A stretch of 64,000 nucleotides of DNA from Cupriavidus sp. EM10 (GTDB lineage Bacteria > Pseudomonadota > Gammaproteobacteria > Burkholderiales > Burkholderiaceae): the NCBI RefSeq assembly GCF_018729255.1, contig NZ_CP076062.1:1-64000 (forward strand). The letters are read 5' to 3'. A program made the translations under genes and the position numbers. Positions 35,514 through 45,377 of the stretch are shown here, in pieces (position 1 is the first letter of the stretch; every line of letters begins with the position of its first letter). The notes under the pieces are model-generated. The model saw only the letters and a program-made list of their open reading frames with translations, was not told the origin of the DNA and ran no database searches.

Positions 35514-36736
35514 GCGCTTTCCCTGTTTGCCGCGAGAATTTGCAAGCTATTCAGCAGCCTCGCCACGTCGGCGCGGGTATGTTCGGCCGAAAACGTTATG
35601 CGCAAGCGTGCGGTGCCATCGGGCACCGTTGGTGGCCGGATCGCAGTGACGCGGATCCCGTCGGCTGCCAGCGCCTGGGAGAGCGTCAACGCAGCGGCGT
35701 TATCGCCTACGACCAGCGGCTGAATGGGCGTCGCGCTGTTGATCATGCGCCAGCCAGCTTTGGGGTGCCGTGCTTGCAGTATCTCCAGGCCACCGCGGAG
35801 CAGGGCAATCAACTCGGCCACTTGCCTGCGCCGCTGCCGGCCCTCGTCGCCTCCGATCAGCGTCAGGCTGGTCAGAAGTGCATGGGCCACAGCCGGCGGT
35901 GCAGCGGTGGTGTAGATATAAGGCCTTGCGACGTTGACCAAGTGTTCTACGATCGCGGTATGTGCGGCAACAAATGCGCCCGCTACGCCAGCGGCCTTGC
36001 CGAGAGTGCCGACGTAGATAAATCGCTTTGACTTCAGTCCGAGGTGCGCAAGCAGTCCGCGACCCTGCTCTCCTAGTACGCCGAATCCGTGAGCATCGTC
36101 CACGACAATCCATGCGTCGTGCAGTTCAGCCAGTACCAGCAGCTCGGCCAAGGGAGCAATGTCACCATCCATGCTGAACACACCGTCGGTTACGATCAGC
36201 TTGAGCGGGCTGTTGCTGGCGCTCAGCTGGCGGTTCAACGCACCGGTGTCACGGTGGGGATAGCGTCGCACCTCCGCGCGGGCGAGCAGAGCGCCATCGA
36301 TTAGTGAGGCGTGGTTGAGCTTGTCACAAAAGAGGGTCGCGTCAGATGTTCCGAGGGCGCTCAGCACTGCCAGATTGGCCATATAGCCTGTGCAAAAGTA
36401 AAGCGCCCGAACGTCGGGAATATAGGGCGCCTGCCACATTGCCAACTTGGCTTCGAGCTGGTGATGTGCCAACGAATGACCGCAGACCAGATGGGAGGCT
36501 CCGCTGCCAGCGCCGTAGCGCCGGGCGCCCTCGACAAAGGCTTCGACCACTGCGGGATGATTTGCCAGCCCGAGGTAGTCATTACTACAAAAGCTGAGTA
36601 ACGAGTTGCTCGTACCCTGACCGTCGCGGCTGATTGCTTGATGCGGTTCGCAGGCAGTATGGGCTACGCTGCGGCACCGCGTTAGCGCGTTTGCAGCTCG
36701 CTCGGCGGCAGCACGCCCGAGTTGTTCAAGCAGCAT
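35510..36736 (-). CDS. bioF: 8-amino-7-oxononanoate synthase BioF
   Basis: 408 residues, intact. PLP enzyme of the alpha-oxoamine synthase family: SFCSNDYLGLANHP, a HASLIDGA segment, VDDAHGFGVLG and YVGTLGKAAG with the PLP lysine. It condenses pimeloyl-ACP/CoA with alanine. The start at 36736 overlaps the bioA end by 11 bases; the open frame continues upstream inside bioA but without coding sense. Confidence 0.92.
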   Translation of the reverse strand: MLLEQLGRAAAERAANALTRCRSVAHTACEPHQAISRDGQGTSNSLLSFCSNDYLGLANHPAVVEAFVEGARRYGAGSGASHLVCGHSLAHHQLEAKLAMWQAPYIPDVRALYFCTGYMANLAVLSALGTSDATLFCDKLNHASLIDGALLARAEVRRYPHRDTGALNRQLSASNSPLKLIVTDGVFSMDGDIAPLAELLVLAELHDAWIVVDDAHGFGVLGEQGRGLLAHLGLKSKRFIYVGTLGKAAGVAGAFVAAHTAIVEHLVNVARPYIYTTAAPPAVAHALLTSLTLIGGDEGRQRRRQVAELIALLRGGLEILQARHPKAGWRMINSATPIQPLVVGDNAAALTLSQALAADGIRVTAIRPPTVPDGTARLRITFSAEHTRADVARLLNSLQILAANRESA

Positions 36737-38191
36737 CGCAAGCCTCCGGTGCTGCAGCCTTTGCTGCACCGCCTGGGACCGGCGAGGATTCGCCCACCGT
36801 TGCATCGAGCGCAGCCAGAAGTTGGCGGGCCAACCATCGCGCCTGCGTTTCGTCGAAGCAATACGGAGGCAATACATAGAGGGTGTTGCCGATGGGACGT
36901 GCGAGGACGCCGTGGGCCAGCGCCGATCGGTGGAAGCGTGCTGCGAAGTCGGCTCCTGCGAGCTCAGGCCGCACGTCGGCGGCCCAAATCAAGCCACACT
37001 GGCGTGCATGCACCAGACGCGCGTCCGCACCGAGGGACGCCATCGCGTCACCAAGCCATTGCGCGCGTTGACGATTCTGCTCGATGACGCTGTCGGACTC
37101 GAACAAGTCTAGCGTGGCGAGAGCGGCGCGGCAGGCCAGCGGATTGCCGGTGTAGGAATGCGAATGCAGGAAGTTGTGGACCACATCATCGGCAATAAAG
37201 GCGCGTTGAATTTCCGGCCTCGACAGCACCAGGGATAGTGGCAAGTAGCCGCCGCTGATGCCTTTGGACAGGCACACGAAGTCAGGCCAGAGATGGGTCG
37301 GTAAAGGTCCGCCGACCTCGCGCGATTGCTCCCATGCGAAGAAGGTGCCCGTGCGGCCACAGCCCACCGCAATCTCGTCCGCAATAAGGTGGACCCGGTA
37401 GCGATCGCATAGCGCCCGTACCCCGTCCAGATAAGAAGGGTCGTGCATGGCCATGCCGGCTGCCCCTGTACCAGAGGCTCCACAATTAGTGCTGCGATTT
37501 GTCCGGAGCGTTCGCGCAGCAGCGCTTCCAGCTCCGCCAGGGCACGCGCGGCCACGTCAGCAACCGACTCTCCACTCACAGCCTGGCGGGCATCAGGCGA
37601 CATCACGACATGTGCTCGGCGGATCAATGGGTCATAGGCATCGCGGAAGATCTCCACGTCAGTCACCGCCAGCGCGCCCACTGTTTCGCCGTGGTAACCG
37701 TTCCGGAGGCAAATGAATTCTTGCTTGGTTGTCAGACCAATATTGCGCCAGTAGTGAAAGCTCATCTTGAGCGCGATTTCGACGGCCGACGCGCCGTCCG
37801 ACGCGTAAAAGACATTGCCCAGCGCTCCACCGGTCAGGGCCGACAAACGCTCGCCCAGTTCCACCGCTGGTGCGTGGGTGCATCCGGCAAGCATCACGTG
37901 CTCAAGCGATTCGAGCTGCTGCACCAGGGCGGCATTGATATGCGGATTGGCGTGACCGAACAAGTTGACCCACCAGGAGCTGGTGGCGTCAAAGTAGCGG
38001 CGTCCCTCCGTGTCGATCAGCCAGATGCCTTCGCCACGCGCTATCGCCAACGGTTCGGCAATGTCATCGGGTCTGAGCGCGGTACACGGATGCCATACGG
38101 AACGCACACTGCGCTGGGCGAGCCCGGTGGGGGCGAGCTGCGTGCCTTCCTTAGACACCGGATCGGCCCTGCAAAGGGTGAAGCTTTTCAT
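36726..38191 (-). CDS. bioA: Adenosylmethionine-8-amino-7-oxononanoate aminotransferase BioA; frame broken once
   Basis: 488 residues when one base is added to the C4 run at 37463-37466. VWHPCTAL near the start, GNGYHGET-like RNGYHGETVGAL, DEIAVGCGRTG and LSKGISGGYLPLS with the PLP lysine are typical of BioA. It uses S-adenosylmethionine as amino donor. First gene of the minus-strand bio operon. Tight overlaps follow downstream. Confidence 0.92.
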
Positions 38192-38585
38192 GTCTTTCTA
38201 CCTTGATCGGTCGCGCTTGCAGACAACACCGCTCTTCCCAACCCTGGTGCTCTGGTCAGCGAGGTCACCATCGTTGCTTGACCGCCGAAGTCGCGTTTTC
38301 ATGTTGCGCGAGTTCAGTATATGTACAGAAATCAAAATAGTAAACTTTATAGTAGTCTATATTGACTACTTGAATGTTTGCGTGCGAGGTATGACATTGA
38401 CTGTGGGGAAGGCGCTGCTACCGGGGACGAGGGTGGCCCCTATGCGAAAAAGTGACGGCTGCAAACTGACCAGGTAAAAGGCAACGGCTGGGTTCAGCAG
38501 CGGAACACTCTAGCCAACAAGAACGCCTACAAGATGGTCTACTATTGTGTTATTAAGAACACTTGCCATTCGCGCACGGGACACC
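38192..38585. promoter_or_regulatory. Divergent control region between bio operon and GntR gene
   Basis: AT-richer than its surroundings, 394 bases. Contains the shared 31-bp element and the perfect inverted repeat described separately, and a related string (GGTCTACTATTGTG, near 38536-38549) closer to the GntR start. Likely carries both promoters. Confidence 0.55.
38328..38370. promoter_or_regulatory. Candidate operator: shared element plus inverted repeat AGTAGTC-N6-GACTACT
   Basis: GAAATCAAAATAG at 38328 begins a 31-bp block that recurs at 50332-50362 with 26 identical positions. Overlapping its end, AGTAGTC (38351-38357) and GACTACT (38364-38370) form a perfect 7-bp palindrome with a 6-base spacer, the right size for a dimeric GntR-type regulator. 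The adjacent GntR gene is the obvious candidate binder. Confidence 0.6.
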
Positions 38586-39293
38586 ATGTCTGCTACAGTC
38601 AAAGCCAGCCAACAGCAGGATGCCTCTAGTAGGCAAGCCGAAAAGTCGATGGCAACATCGGCCGCAGCAATTACCGATGAATTGCGGGCTCGGATTGCTC
38701 GTCATGATTTACTGCCGGGGACCAAGCTTGTCGAAGCTGAACTGGCTCAGGAGTTTGATACGACGCGTCCGCGCATCCGGGAAGCGCTGGCGGCATTGGA
38801 AGAGCGTGGCTTGGTGGAGCGAATTCCCAATCGAGGAGCCATCGTCACCCGCATAAGCTTTGAGCAGATCCTGCAGATCTACTGTGCACGGGAAGCTCTA
38901 GAAGGTATGTGCGTGCGGCTTGCTGCACAAAACGCTCCACAAGGGGAGTGGGACGACCTGATCGCTCTGTTCGGCGCTCCAATGGAAGAAGCGCTAGAAA
39001 AAGGGGATTTTGATGTCTACATCGCCGGCTATGAGCAATTCCGCCAACGCGTCTTCAGGAACGCAAATAACCCAATTATCGAAGGTATGCTCGACTCGAT
39101 CCTAGAGCGTTCGCAAGCCGTTATCCGGCGTGCGATTGTCCTACCCGGCCGGGCGCGCCTTGGCTTGGAACATCATCGAGCCGTTCTTGCCGCTCTGCAC
39201 GAGCGCGACGCGGACAAGGCTGAATTGATCCGGCGCCAGAGTATCAGAGAGGCGGCCGAGTATCTGAGTCGCTTCCGCAAGTACATCGTTTGA
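38586..39293 (+). CDS. GntR-family (FCD) regulator
   Basis: 235 residues from ATG 38586. N-terminal winged helix: ELAQEFDTTRPRIREALAALEERGLVERIPNRGAIV split over residues 55-95. The C-terminal FCD ligand domain (helical, with R/E/D/H residues such as ARLGLEHHRAVL). FCD regulators respond to carboxylic acids. Divergent from the bio operon and adjacent to the candidate operator. It is related throughout its length to the convergent neighbour. Confidence 0.85.
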   Translation: MSATVKASQQQDASSRQAEKSMATSAAAITDELRARIARHDLLPGTKLVEAELAQEFDTTRPRIREALAALEERGLVERIPNRGAIVTRISFEQILQIYCAREALEGMCVRLAAQNAPQGEWDDLIALFGAPMEEALEKGDFDVYIAGYEQFRQRVFRNANNPIIEGMLDSILERSQAVIRRAIVLPGRARLGLEHHRAVLAALHERDADKAELIRRQSIREAAEYLSRFRKYIV

Positions 39294-39295
39294 TC

Positions 39296-40084
39296 CTAAA
39301 CCAGGTATTTTTGATAGCGCGCCAACGTTTCTTTTGCGCTCCGGATATTCTCCCTCCGCAACACCTCAGCCTCCGAGGCGTCGCCTTCTCGCATTGCGCT
39401 CAGCACGGCGGAATGCTCAGCGAGGCCTTGTTTTGGGCGACCGGGAAGGATGATGATCCGCCGGATCAGGAACTGTGTCTTGTCCCAGATGCCATCCAAC
39501 ATTTCAGTGAGCGTTGGATTGGCAGCTGCGTCGATGACTCTCCTGCGAAAGAAATCATAGCCGTCAATAAACGCATCCAAGTTCGATTCTTCAACATACT
39601 GAACCATCGGACCATTAAAAAGATCAACCAAGTCCTGCCACGATTCCGGCGGTACGTTCTGAGTCGCCAACCTGACGCAAAGGCCGTCAAGCACCTCACG
39701 TATGCCATAGATGTGCAACAACTGCTGAAGATCCATCCGAGTCACCACCGCGCCGCGGTTTGGTATTCGCTCAATGAGTCCACGCTGCACGAGCGCGGCA
39801 AAGACCTCTCGCACCAGCGGACGCGGCACATCGAATTCCTCTGCTAAATCCTGCTCACGGACCTTGGCACCTGGCGGAAGATCTTGCTTGGCGATTCTTG
39901 CACGCAATATCCCGAGGATCTCGAGCGCCTTGTTTGCGCCCTCACCGCGTTGCCTTACCCGCTCTTGGGAGTGAAGGCCTGAGGCGTTACCGGCATTGAT
40001 CACTGCCCATTCCTTGAATGTGGTTGTTGCCACGTCCTCTCCCATGATTGTGGAAGGCACACGCCACTTTGGCGAACTCTCCAT
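39296..40084 (-). CDS. GntR-family (FCD) regulator, paralog of the convergent neighbour
   Basis: 262 residues. Winged helix around residues 70-120 (DLAEEFDVPRPLVREVFAALVQRGL, IPNRGAVVTR) and an FCD domain with KQGLAEHSAVLSAM. The two GntR genes share the same layout and many identical stretches, and their 3' ends are only 2 bases apart. No strong ribosome site for the chosen ATG; an internal ATG at 40045 is possible. Regulated genes could be the bio operon, the carboxylase cluster or both. Confidence 0.8.
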   Translation of the reverse strand: MESSPKWRVPSTIMGEDVATTTFKEWAVINAGNASGLHSQERVRQRGEGANKALEILGILRARIAKQDLPPGAKVREQDLAEEFDVPRPLVREVFAALVQRGLIERIPNRGAVVTRMDLQQLLHIYGIREVLDGLCVRLATQNVPPESWQDLVDLFNGPMVQYVEESNLDAFIDGYDFFRRRVIDAAANPTLTEMLDGIWDKTQFLIRRIIILPGRPKQGLAEHSAVLSAMREGDASEAEVLRRENIRSAKETLARYQKYLV

Positions 40085-40272
40085 ATTTCAGTCTACGAAA
40101 GCGATATGCCCATCTCACTGCAACGGCGTACTTGATTTCAAGTCCTGCACAATTCGGCGCCGTCTGTCGGCCGCACTCTCCTACAGGCGGCGCCGCTTGT
40201 CTCGTTACTTCTGAGCTTGCCCCCGCAAAACGAATCCCTTGCTGAGGTTAAACTGAAGCAAGGAGAGATGTG

Positions 40273-40623
40273 ATGACAAGCAAGACAAAGCGGGCGCAGT
40301 ACACGCTGGAATTCAAGCTGGAAGCGGTACGGCTGGTGAAGAGCGGGCAGAGCATGGCAGTGGTTAGCGCGACCCTGGGCATCAGAGCGCAGACGCTGCA
40401 TAACTGGGTCAAGGCGGAGCGGGAAGGCAAGCTGACTGGTGCGGGTATGAAGCCGGTCAGCCCGGAGCAGATGGAGCTGGCCCGGCTTCGGGCGGAGGTG
40501 GCGCGCTTGAAGATGGAGCGCGATATTTTAAAAAAGCCGCAGCATACTTTGCGAAGGAGTCGGTGTGAGGTATGCGTTCATCGAGCGAAACCGACGTTAC
40601 TGGCCGGTCTCGGTCCTGTGTGA
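40273..40623 (+). CDS. IS3-family OrfA (HTH); frame changes at the A6 slippery site
   Basis: N-terminal HTH_Tnp_1 (YTLEFKLEAVRLVKSGQSM, then TLGIRAQTLHNWVK) and a leucine-zipper-like helix MELARLRAEVARLKMERDIL. In related elements the frame continues KKAAAYFAKESV and stops at 40566-40568. Here the A6 run at 40530-40535 sends it into another frame to 40623. IS3 elements use an A-rich slippery site for programmed frameshifting, but this run is also one A short of the usual orfA frame. Confidence 0.8.
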   Translation: MTSKTKRAQYTLEFKLEAVRLVKSGQSMAVVSATLGIRAQTLHNWVKAEREGKLTGAGMKPVSPEQMELARLRAEVARLKMERDILKKPQHTLRRSRCEVCVHRAKPTLLAGLGPV

Positions 40624-41458
40624 GCTGTTAGGGGTCAGCCCCAGCGGCTATCACCAGCGCAAGCAACGCACAGTAAGCACCGACAGGCCAGATAGAGGCC
40701 GACTCAGTGACGATGCCTTGTTGGCCCACATCAAGGCGATTCACGCCGGGGTCAAGGGGGAGTACGGCTGGCCGCGCATGTGGAAGGAACTGCTGGCGCG
40801 TGGGGTGCGGGTGGGCAAGGAGCGTGTTCGCAAGCTGATGGCGCTGCACGGCATCCGTGCCCGCCACAAGCGCAAGTACATCGCGACAACCAACTCGAAC
40901 CACGATTTGCCGGTGGCCCCCAATCTGCTGCAACGCGACTTTAGCCCAGCAGCACCCAATCAAGTCTGGACGAGCGACATAACCTATGTGGCGACCGCCG
41001 AAGGCTGGCTCTACCTGGTGGTCATCATCGACCTGTTCAGCCGGCAGGTGGTTGGCTGGTCGATGCAACCACACATGAAGGCCGAATTGGTCACGGACGC
41101 GCTGCGCATGGCCTGGTTCCGGCGCCGCCCGGAAGCCGGTGTGATTGTGCACACCGACCGGGGAAGCCAGTATTGCAGCCATCTGTTTCAAGACGCCCTG
41201 AAGGCGTATGGCATGCGCTCGTCAATGAGCCGCAGGGGCGATTGCTGGGACAACGCGCCGACTGAGAGTCTGTGGGGGTCGTTGAAGGTCGCTCGCCTGC
41301 ACGGTCGCCAGTTCGCTACCCGCCGCGCCGCAATGGACGAGGTAATTGACTGGCTTGGCTTTTATAATGCCAGCCGACTCCACTCGACGCTGGGCTACGT
41401 CAGCCCCATGACGTTCGAGAAAAACTGGTCCGCAGCTCAGCAACACCGGGCTGCCTAA
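40565..41458 (+). CDS. IS3-family OrfB transposase (rve integrase)
   Basis: 297 residues, GTG start overlapping the orfA end. HTH_21-like start (FIERNRRYWPVSVLCELLGVS), then the DDE core: WTSDITYV, VIVHTDRGSQY and NAPTESLWGSLK with the catalytic Glu. Intact. Usually made as an OrfAB fusion. Confidence 0.92.
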   Translation: MRYAFIERNRRYWPVSVLCELLGVSPSGYHQRKQRTVSTDRPDRGRLSDDALLAHIKAIHAGVKGEYGWPRMWKELLARGVRVGKERVRKLMALHGIRARHKRKYIATTNSNHDLPVAPNLLQRDFSPAAPNQVWTSDITYVATAEGWLYLVVIIDLFSRQVVGWSMQPHMKAELVTDALRMAWFRRRPEAGVIVHTDRGSQYCSHLFQDALKAYGMRSSMSRRGDCWDNAPTESLWGSLKVARLHGRQFATRRAAMDEVIDWLGFYNASRLHSTLGYVSPMTFEKNWSAAQQHRAA

Positions 41459-41467
41459 TTCCCTCGG

Positions 41468-42850
41468 TTATGGGATTCGTGGAACAGGGGCAAGGTCATT
41501 CTTCGCCTCACCGCTGGCGAGAAGGTCCTGGACGAGCCCCGTATGCAGATCACCAACGCGCCAGGGTGGAAACGCCAGCATGCGCTGCAAGAGCGGAATG
41601 TTGGTCTTAACCCCCTCAATCTTCGTCGCCGACAATGCCTGCTCAGCGGTTTCGATGGCGGCTAGCCTATCTGACGCGTGGATCACAAGTTTCGCGATCA
41701 TCGGGTCATAGTATGGGCTTACCGCGTTCCCCTCCGCATAGCCCGTCTCGATACGGATGCCCGAACCCGATGGCAAGCGGAAAGTCTGCAGGGTGCCCGG
41801 CGAAGGAAAGAATCGGACGGGATCCTCCGCATAGATCCGGAGTTCGATCGCGTGCCCGGAGGCCCGCACAGGCGTGGGAAGAACATCGCGCAGCGATTCT
41901 CCTGCCGCAAGACGGATCTGCGCTTCGACGAGATCCAAACCGGTAATGGCTTCGGTCACCGCGTGCTCAACCTGCAAGCGGGTATTCATCTCCAGGAAGC
42001 TGTAGCTGCCGTCCGCGCTCCGAAGCATTTCGACAGTCCCAATCACGTCGTAGCCGAGCTTACCTAACAATCGTGCCACCCGGTCTGCGACTTCGTCGGC
42101 CTCGCCCGCTGTAAGGCCGGGGGCGCACGCTTCCTCAATTACTTTCTGGTGGCGTCGTTGTACCGAACAATCCCGTTCCAGCAGGTGCTGCACGTTCCCG
42201 TGCCGGTCTCCCAGCACCTGGAACTCGATATGCCGGGGCCGCGCGAACAGCTGCTCCAGGTACACGTCGCCATTGCCGAAGCTACGCTGCGCGAGCGCTC
42301 TGGCGCGACCGACGGCCTCAACGAGTTCATCTCCGTCGTGGGCGGCAATCATGCCAATGCCGCCGCCGCCGCCGGCTGGTTTAACCAATACTGGATAGCC
42401 GACCTCAGCACCAGCCGCACGGATCGCAGTGGGGTCGTCGCCGATAATGCCAGAGGAGCGGCACATCGGCATACCGTGCTGCGCCATGAGATCGCGTGCG
42501 CGCGTCTTATGTCCCATTGCGTCGATCCAGCGGGGGCTGGGACCAATAAACGTTAGGCCTGCTGCTTCCACGCGGCTAGCGAATCCCGCGTTCTCGGACA
42601 AGAAACCATAGCCCGGGTGTACTGCATCGGCACCTGAGCGGCGCATCGCGTCAAATAGCGCAGCTTCGTTCAGATAGCTCTGTGCCGCCGGCGACGGGCC
42701 GATGCAATAAGCCTGGTCGGCCTGCGCCACATAAGGAAGGTCCCGATCGGCTTCGGAATAAACCACGACCGACCGCAGGCCCATCTTATGCAAGGTTCGC
42801 TGTACCCGGGCTGCGACCGCCCCGCGGTTCGCTATGAGTACCGTTTGCAT
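41468..42850 (-). CDS. Biotin carboxylase subunit of an acyl-CoA carboxylase
   Basis: 460 residues. ATP-grasp enzyme: LIANRGAVAARV at the start, HPGYGFLSEN, KPAGGGGGIGM for ATP, and EMNTRLQVEHAVTE for the catalytic core. It carboxylates biotin on the carrier protein. Lacks a fused BCCP domain; a separate carrier is encoded at 47641. The last ten or so codons and the stop are supplied by the right end of the IS3 element. It follows the carboxyltransferase by 19 bases. Confidence 0.92.
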   Translation of the reverse strand: MQTVLIANRGAVAARVQRTLHKMGLRSVVVYSEADRDLPYVAQADQAYCIGPSPAAQSYLNEAALFDAMRRSGADAVHPGYGFLSENAGFASRVEAAGLTFIGPSPRWIDAMGHKTRARDLMAQHGMPMCRSSGIIGDDPTAIRAAGAEVGYPVLVKPAGGGGGIGMIAAHDGDELVEAVGRARALAQRSFGNGDVYLEQLFARPRHIEFQVLGDRHGNVQHLLERDCSVQRRHQKVIEEACAPGLTAGEADEVADRVARLLGKLGYDVIGTVEMLRSADGSYSFLEMNTRLQVEHAVTEAITGLDLVEAQIRLAAGESLRDVLPTPVRASGHAIELRIYAEDPVRFFPSPGTLQTFRLPSGSGIRIETGYAEGNAVSPYYDPMIAKLVIHASDRLAAIETAEQALSATKIEGVKTNIPLLQRMLAFPPWRVGDLHTGLVQDLLASGEAKNDLAPVPRIP

Positions 42851-42869
42851 GCTGATGATCTCCTCGGTT

Positions 42870-44402
42870 TTAATAGCTGGTAGGCCAGGTGCGCATCAAA
42901 TGCTGGCCGACGCCGCCGCTCAGACGAAGCCGATGCACTTCCAGCAGGCGCTTCAGCGTGTTGCGTGTGTCGACTGGATTGATGACCATGTGCGCGGAGT
43001 ACGCGGCACCCATATCCCAGGCAGAAGTGTCACGCTCCATGTCTTTCAACAGCGTGGCGTATTTTTCCGGCTCGTCCTGTTGGCGCACGCCGTGGACGAT
43101 GGTGACGCCAGAACGAGGGTCCATGAAATTGACTTCTGCCGAGACCCAAGCAACGAGTTCGTCCGCGTTGCCAGCGCCCCCCATGTTCAAGACCGCTTGC
43201 CCGTAAGTCTTGCGCATGATGATGGCGATCTTCGGGACTGTCACCAGCGAAAGCGCATTCATCCAGTTCATCACGCGTCCCACCGCACCGCGTCGTTCCC
43301 CTTCGATGCCGATCAAGAATCCCGGTTGGTCGGTGAGGAAAACCAGCGGAATGTTGAACGAATCGCACATCACCATGAAGCTTGTCGCCTTGTTACAGGC
43401 ATCTACATCAATGGCCCCACCTTTGGCGATCGGATTGTTTGCAATGATCCCAACGCTTCTACCGTCGATCCGAGCGAGCGCGGTTACGACCGACTTGCCA
43501 TAGCGAGCCTTGACCTCAAACATGCTGTCGAGGTCAACGATCAATGGAATGATCTTGCGGACATCATAGACCCGGGTGCGCGATTCCGGGACGATGTCGA
43601 GGATACGGTGCGCTTGGGTGCCAGAGCCGGCAGGCACCGAATACACGGGTGGCGCCTCGTTGTGGTGGCTGGGCAGGTAGGAGAGGAACCGCTTGACTGC
43701 GTCCAGTGCTTCTTCGTCCGAGTCGACCGCCATATCAATCAGTCCAGACACGCCAGTGAGCACTTCCCAACCGCCAAGCGCCTCTGAATCGACTTCCTCC
43801 CCAATTGCCATCGACGTGAGTTTGACGCTGGATACAGCCATCACGGCGCCCTTGCGCATCACGGAGAAGTCAGCGAGCGCGGCGTACCAACTGGATGAGC
43901 CGTAGCAGTGCCCGAGCACTGCTGACGCCCACGGCGTCTCACGCGTGCGCATGTACTGAGCTGGCTTGTCCCCGGAGCCGATGCCTCGCGCTCCCATGGC
44001 GTCCGGCATGCGCGCGCCGGTAGACTCGCCGAGAAAGACCATCGGCAAGCCACGTCGGCTCGCCACCGTTTTCATATGACCGACCTTGTTGGCATTGACA
44101 TTGCTGCTCGACGCGCCGAGAACGGTGAAGTCGTTTGAAACGATGGCTACTTCGCGTCCATCGATACGCCCATAGCCAGCAATCTTGCCATCTGCGGGCG
44201 AACGCTCCCGCATTTCCGGGATATAGGAGGTGGCCAGCAGACCCGATTCGAGAAACGAATCGTGGTCGGCAAGGTAGTCGATACGTTCGCGAGCGTTTAG
44301 CACGCCTTCGGCCTTGCGTTTGGCGAGCTTCTCGGACCCGCCCATCAGTCGAGCGCGTTCCTCGCGGTCTCTCAGCTCTGCGATCAGTGTTTCAAAAGCC
44401 AT
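42870..44402 (-). CDS. Acyl-CoA carboxylase carboxyltransferase (beta) subunit 1
   Basis: 510 residues, intact. Crotonase-fold carboxyltransferase of the PccB/MccB type: GKIAGYGRIDGREVAIVSNDFTVLGAS-type N domain, GGSVT-like FLGESTGARMPD, then NNPIAKGGAIDVDACNKA and FLTDQPGFLIGIEGE, with AGNADELVAWVSAEVNFMDP near the end. It transfers CO2 from biotin to an acyl-CoA whose identity cannot be read from sequence. Coupled to the biotin carboxylase and preceded by a Bug receptor. Confidence 0.88.
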   Translation of the reverse strand: MAFETLIAELRDREERARLMGGSEKLAKRKAEGVLNARERIDYLADHDSFLESGLLATSYIPEMRERSPADGKIAGYGRIDGREVAIVSNDFTVLGASSSNVNANKVGHMKTVASRRGLPMVFLGESTGARMPDAMGARGIGSGDKPAQYMRTRETPWASAVLGHCYGSSSWYAALADFSVMRKGAVMAVSSVKLTSMAIGEEVDSEALGGWEVLTGVSGLIDMAVDSDEEALDAVKRFLSYLPSHHNEAPPVYSVPAGSGTQAHRILDIVPESRTRVYDVRKIIPLIVDLDSMFEVKARYGKSVVTALARIDGRSVGIIANNPIAKGGAIDVDACNKATSFMVMCDSFNIPLVFLTDQPGFLIGIEGERRGAVGRVMNWMNALSLVTVPKIAIIMRKTYGQAVLNMGGAGNADELVAWVSAEVNFMDPRSGVTIVHGVRQQDEPEKYATLLKDMERDTSAWDMGAAYSAHMVINPVDTRNTLKRLLEVHRLRLSGGVGQHLMRTWPTSY

Positions 44403-44416
44403 TTCTAATCTCCGGT

Positions 44417-45377
44417 CTACTTACTGAAAAGTGCAGGATTTTCCGTGACGAAGCGGCTGGCCGCTGTCGAATCCGCTTGGATAAGCGCAGCGAACTCCGC
44501 TGGCGTGGACGCCGCCAATTGGTAGCCCTCGTTGGAAAGCTGCTTGTTGACGGCGGGGTCCGCAACAAACTGCCGCGAGAGTTCGGCCATGCGGTTGATG
44601 ACTAGCTCGGAAGTACCAACCGGTGCAAAAACGCCATACCAGTTCGAGAACACCGCGTCCGACATACCGGTTTCCTTCAGGGTGGGTACGTTGGGGAAAG
44701 CAGCGCTCCGCGTCGCCGATGTAACTGCTAGGGACGTAGCTTGCCAGTGCGAACAAATGGCGCAAGCACCGGAACATTGGCGATTACCATGTCGACTTGC
44801 CCACCCATCGCGTCGCCGGCGGCCTGCGCGCCGCCCTTATACGGCACGTGGTTCAGTCGGATCTTCGAACCCGAGTTGAGCAGTCCCACCTGAAGCACCA
44901 GCGACGCGCTGGAGATTGAGTAGCGGTCGGGGTGGCCGCGAGCCATAGTGATCATCTCGGTCACGTTGGTGGCAATGAACTGTGGATTGGCCGCGATCAG
45001 GCAAGGCACACGCGTAAGCAGGCTGATCGGGAGAAGCTCCTTCTGTACATTGAACGACGGGACCGGCCCCGTATAGGGGTTCGTCGCGAGTCCGTCAATA
45101 CCGATCAGAAAGGTATAACCGTCTGGCTGGGATCTCGCGACAAGCTCGCTGCCGATGTTGGTGGAGGCGCCAGGTCGATTCTCCACCACGACTGTCTGCG
45201 ACAGCTTCCTGCGCAGGAATTCTGCATATTCGCGAGCGAGCCGGTCGGTGGTACCCCTGGCGCGTACGGGACTACGAGCCGGATTGGTTTCGTTGGCCAC
45301 TCTCGTGCGTGCGCCTGCTCGGCAGGCAGGAGGAGTGGAAATAATAGTGTCGCGATACACCATGTTCTTCTCTTCAT
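44417..45377 (-). CDS. Bug/TctC-family periplasmic receptor; frame broken twice
   Basis: 320 residues when one base is added at the C4 run 45254-45257 and one near 44731-44733. Signal peptide MKRRTWCIATLLFPLLLPAEQA, then WPTKPIRLVVPYAPGG, VVVENRPGA, DGYTFLIG, NHVPYKGGAQA and a C-terminal PEFAALIQADSTA-type helix. Binds a carboxylate ligand in the periplasm. No TctA/TctB membrane partners nearby, as usual for orphan Bug proteins. It lies 14 bases before the carboxyltransferase. Confidence 0.85.

Larger units (their letters stand above)
40212..41498 (+). mobile_element. IS3-family insertion sequence
   Basis: Imperfect terminal repeats: TGAGCTTGCCCCCG...ACGAATCCC at the left and the complement of TGACCTTGCCCCTG...ACGAATCCC at the right. 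TTC flanks both ends (3-bp target duplication). Contains the two overlapping frames orfA and orfB. About 1287 bp. The right end lies inside the 3' end of the biotin carboxylase gene. Confidence 0.85.
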
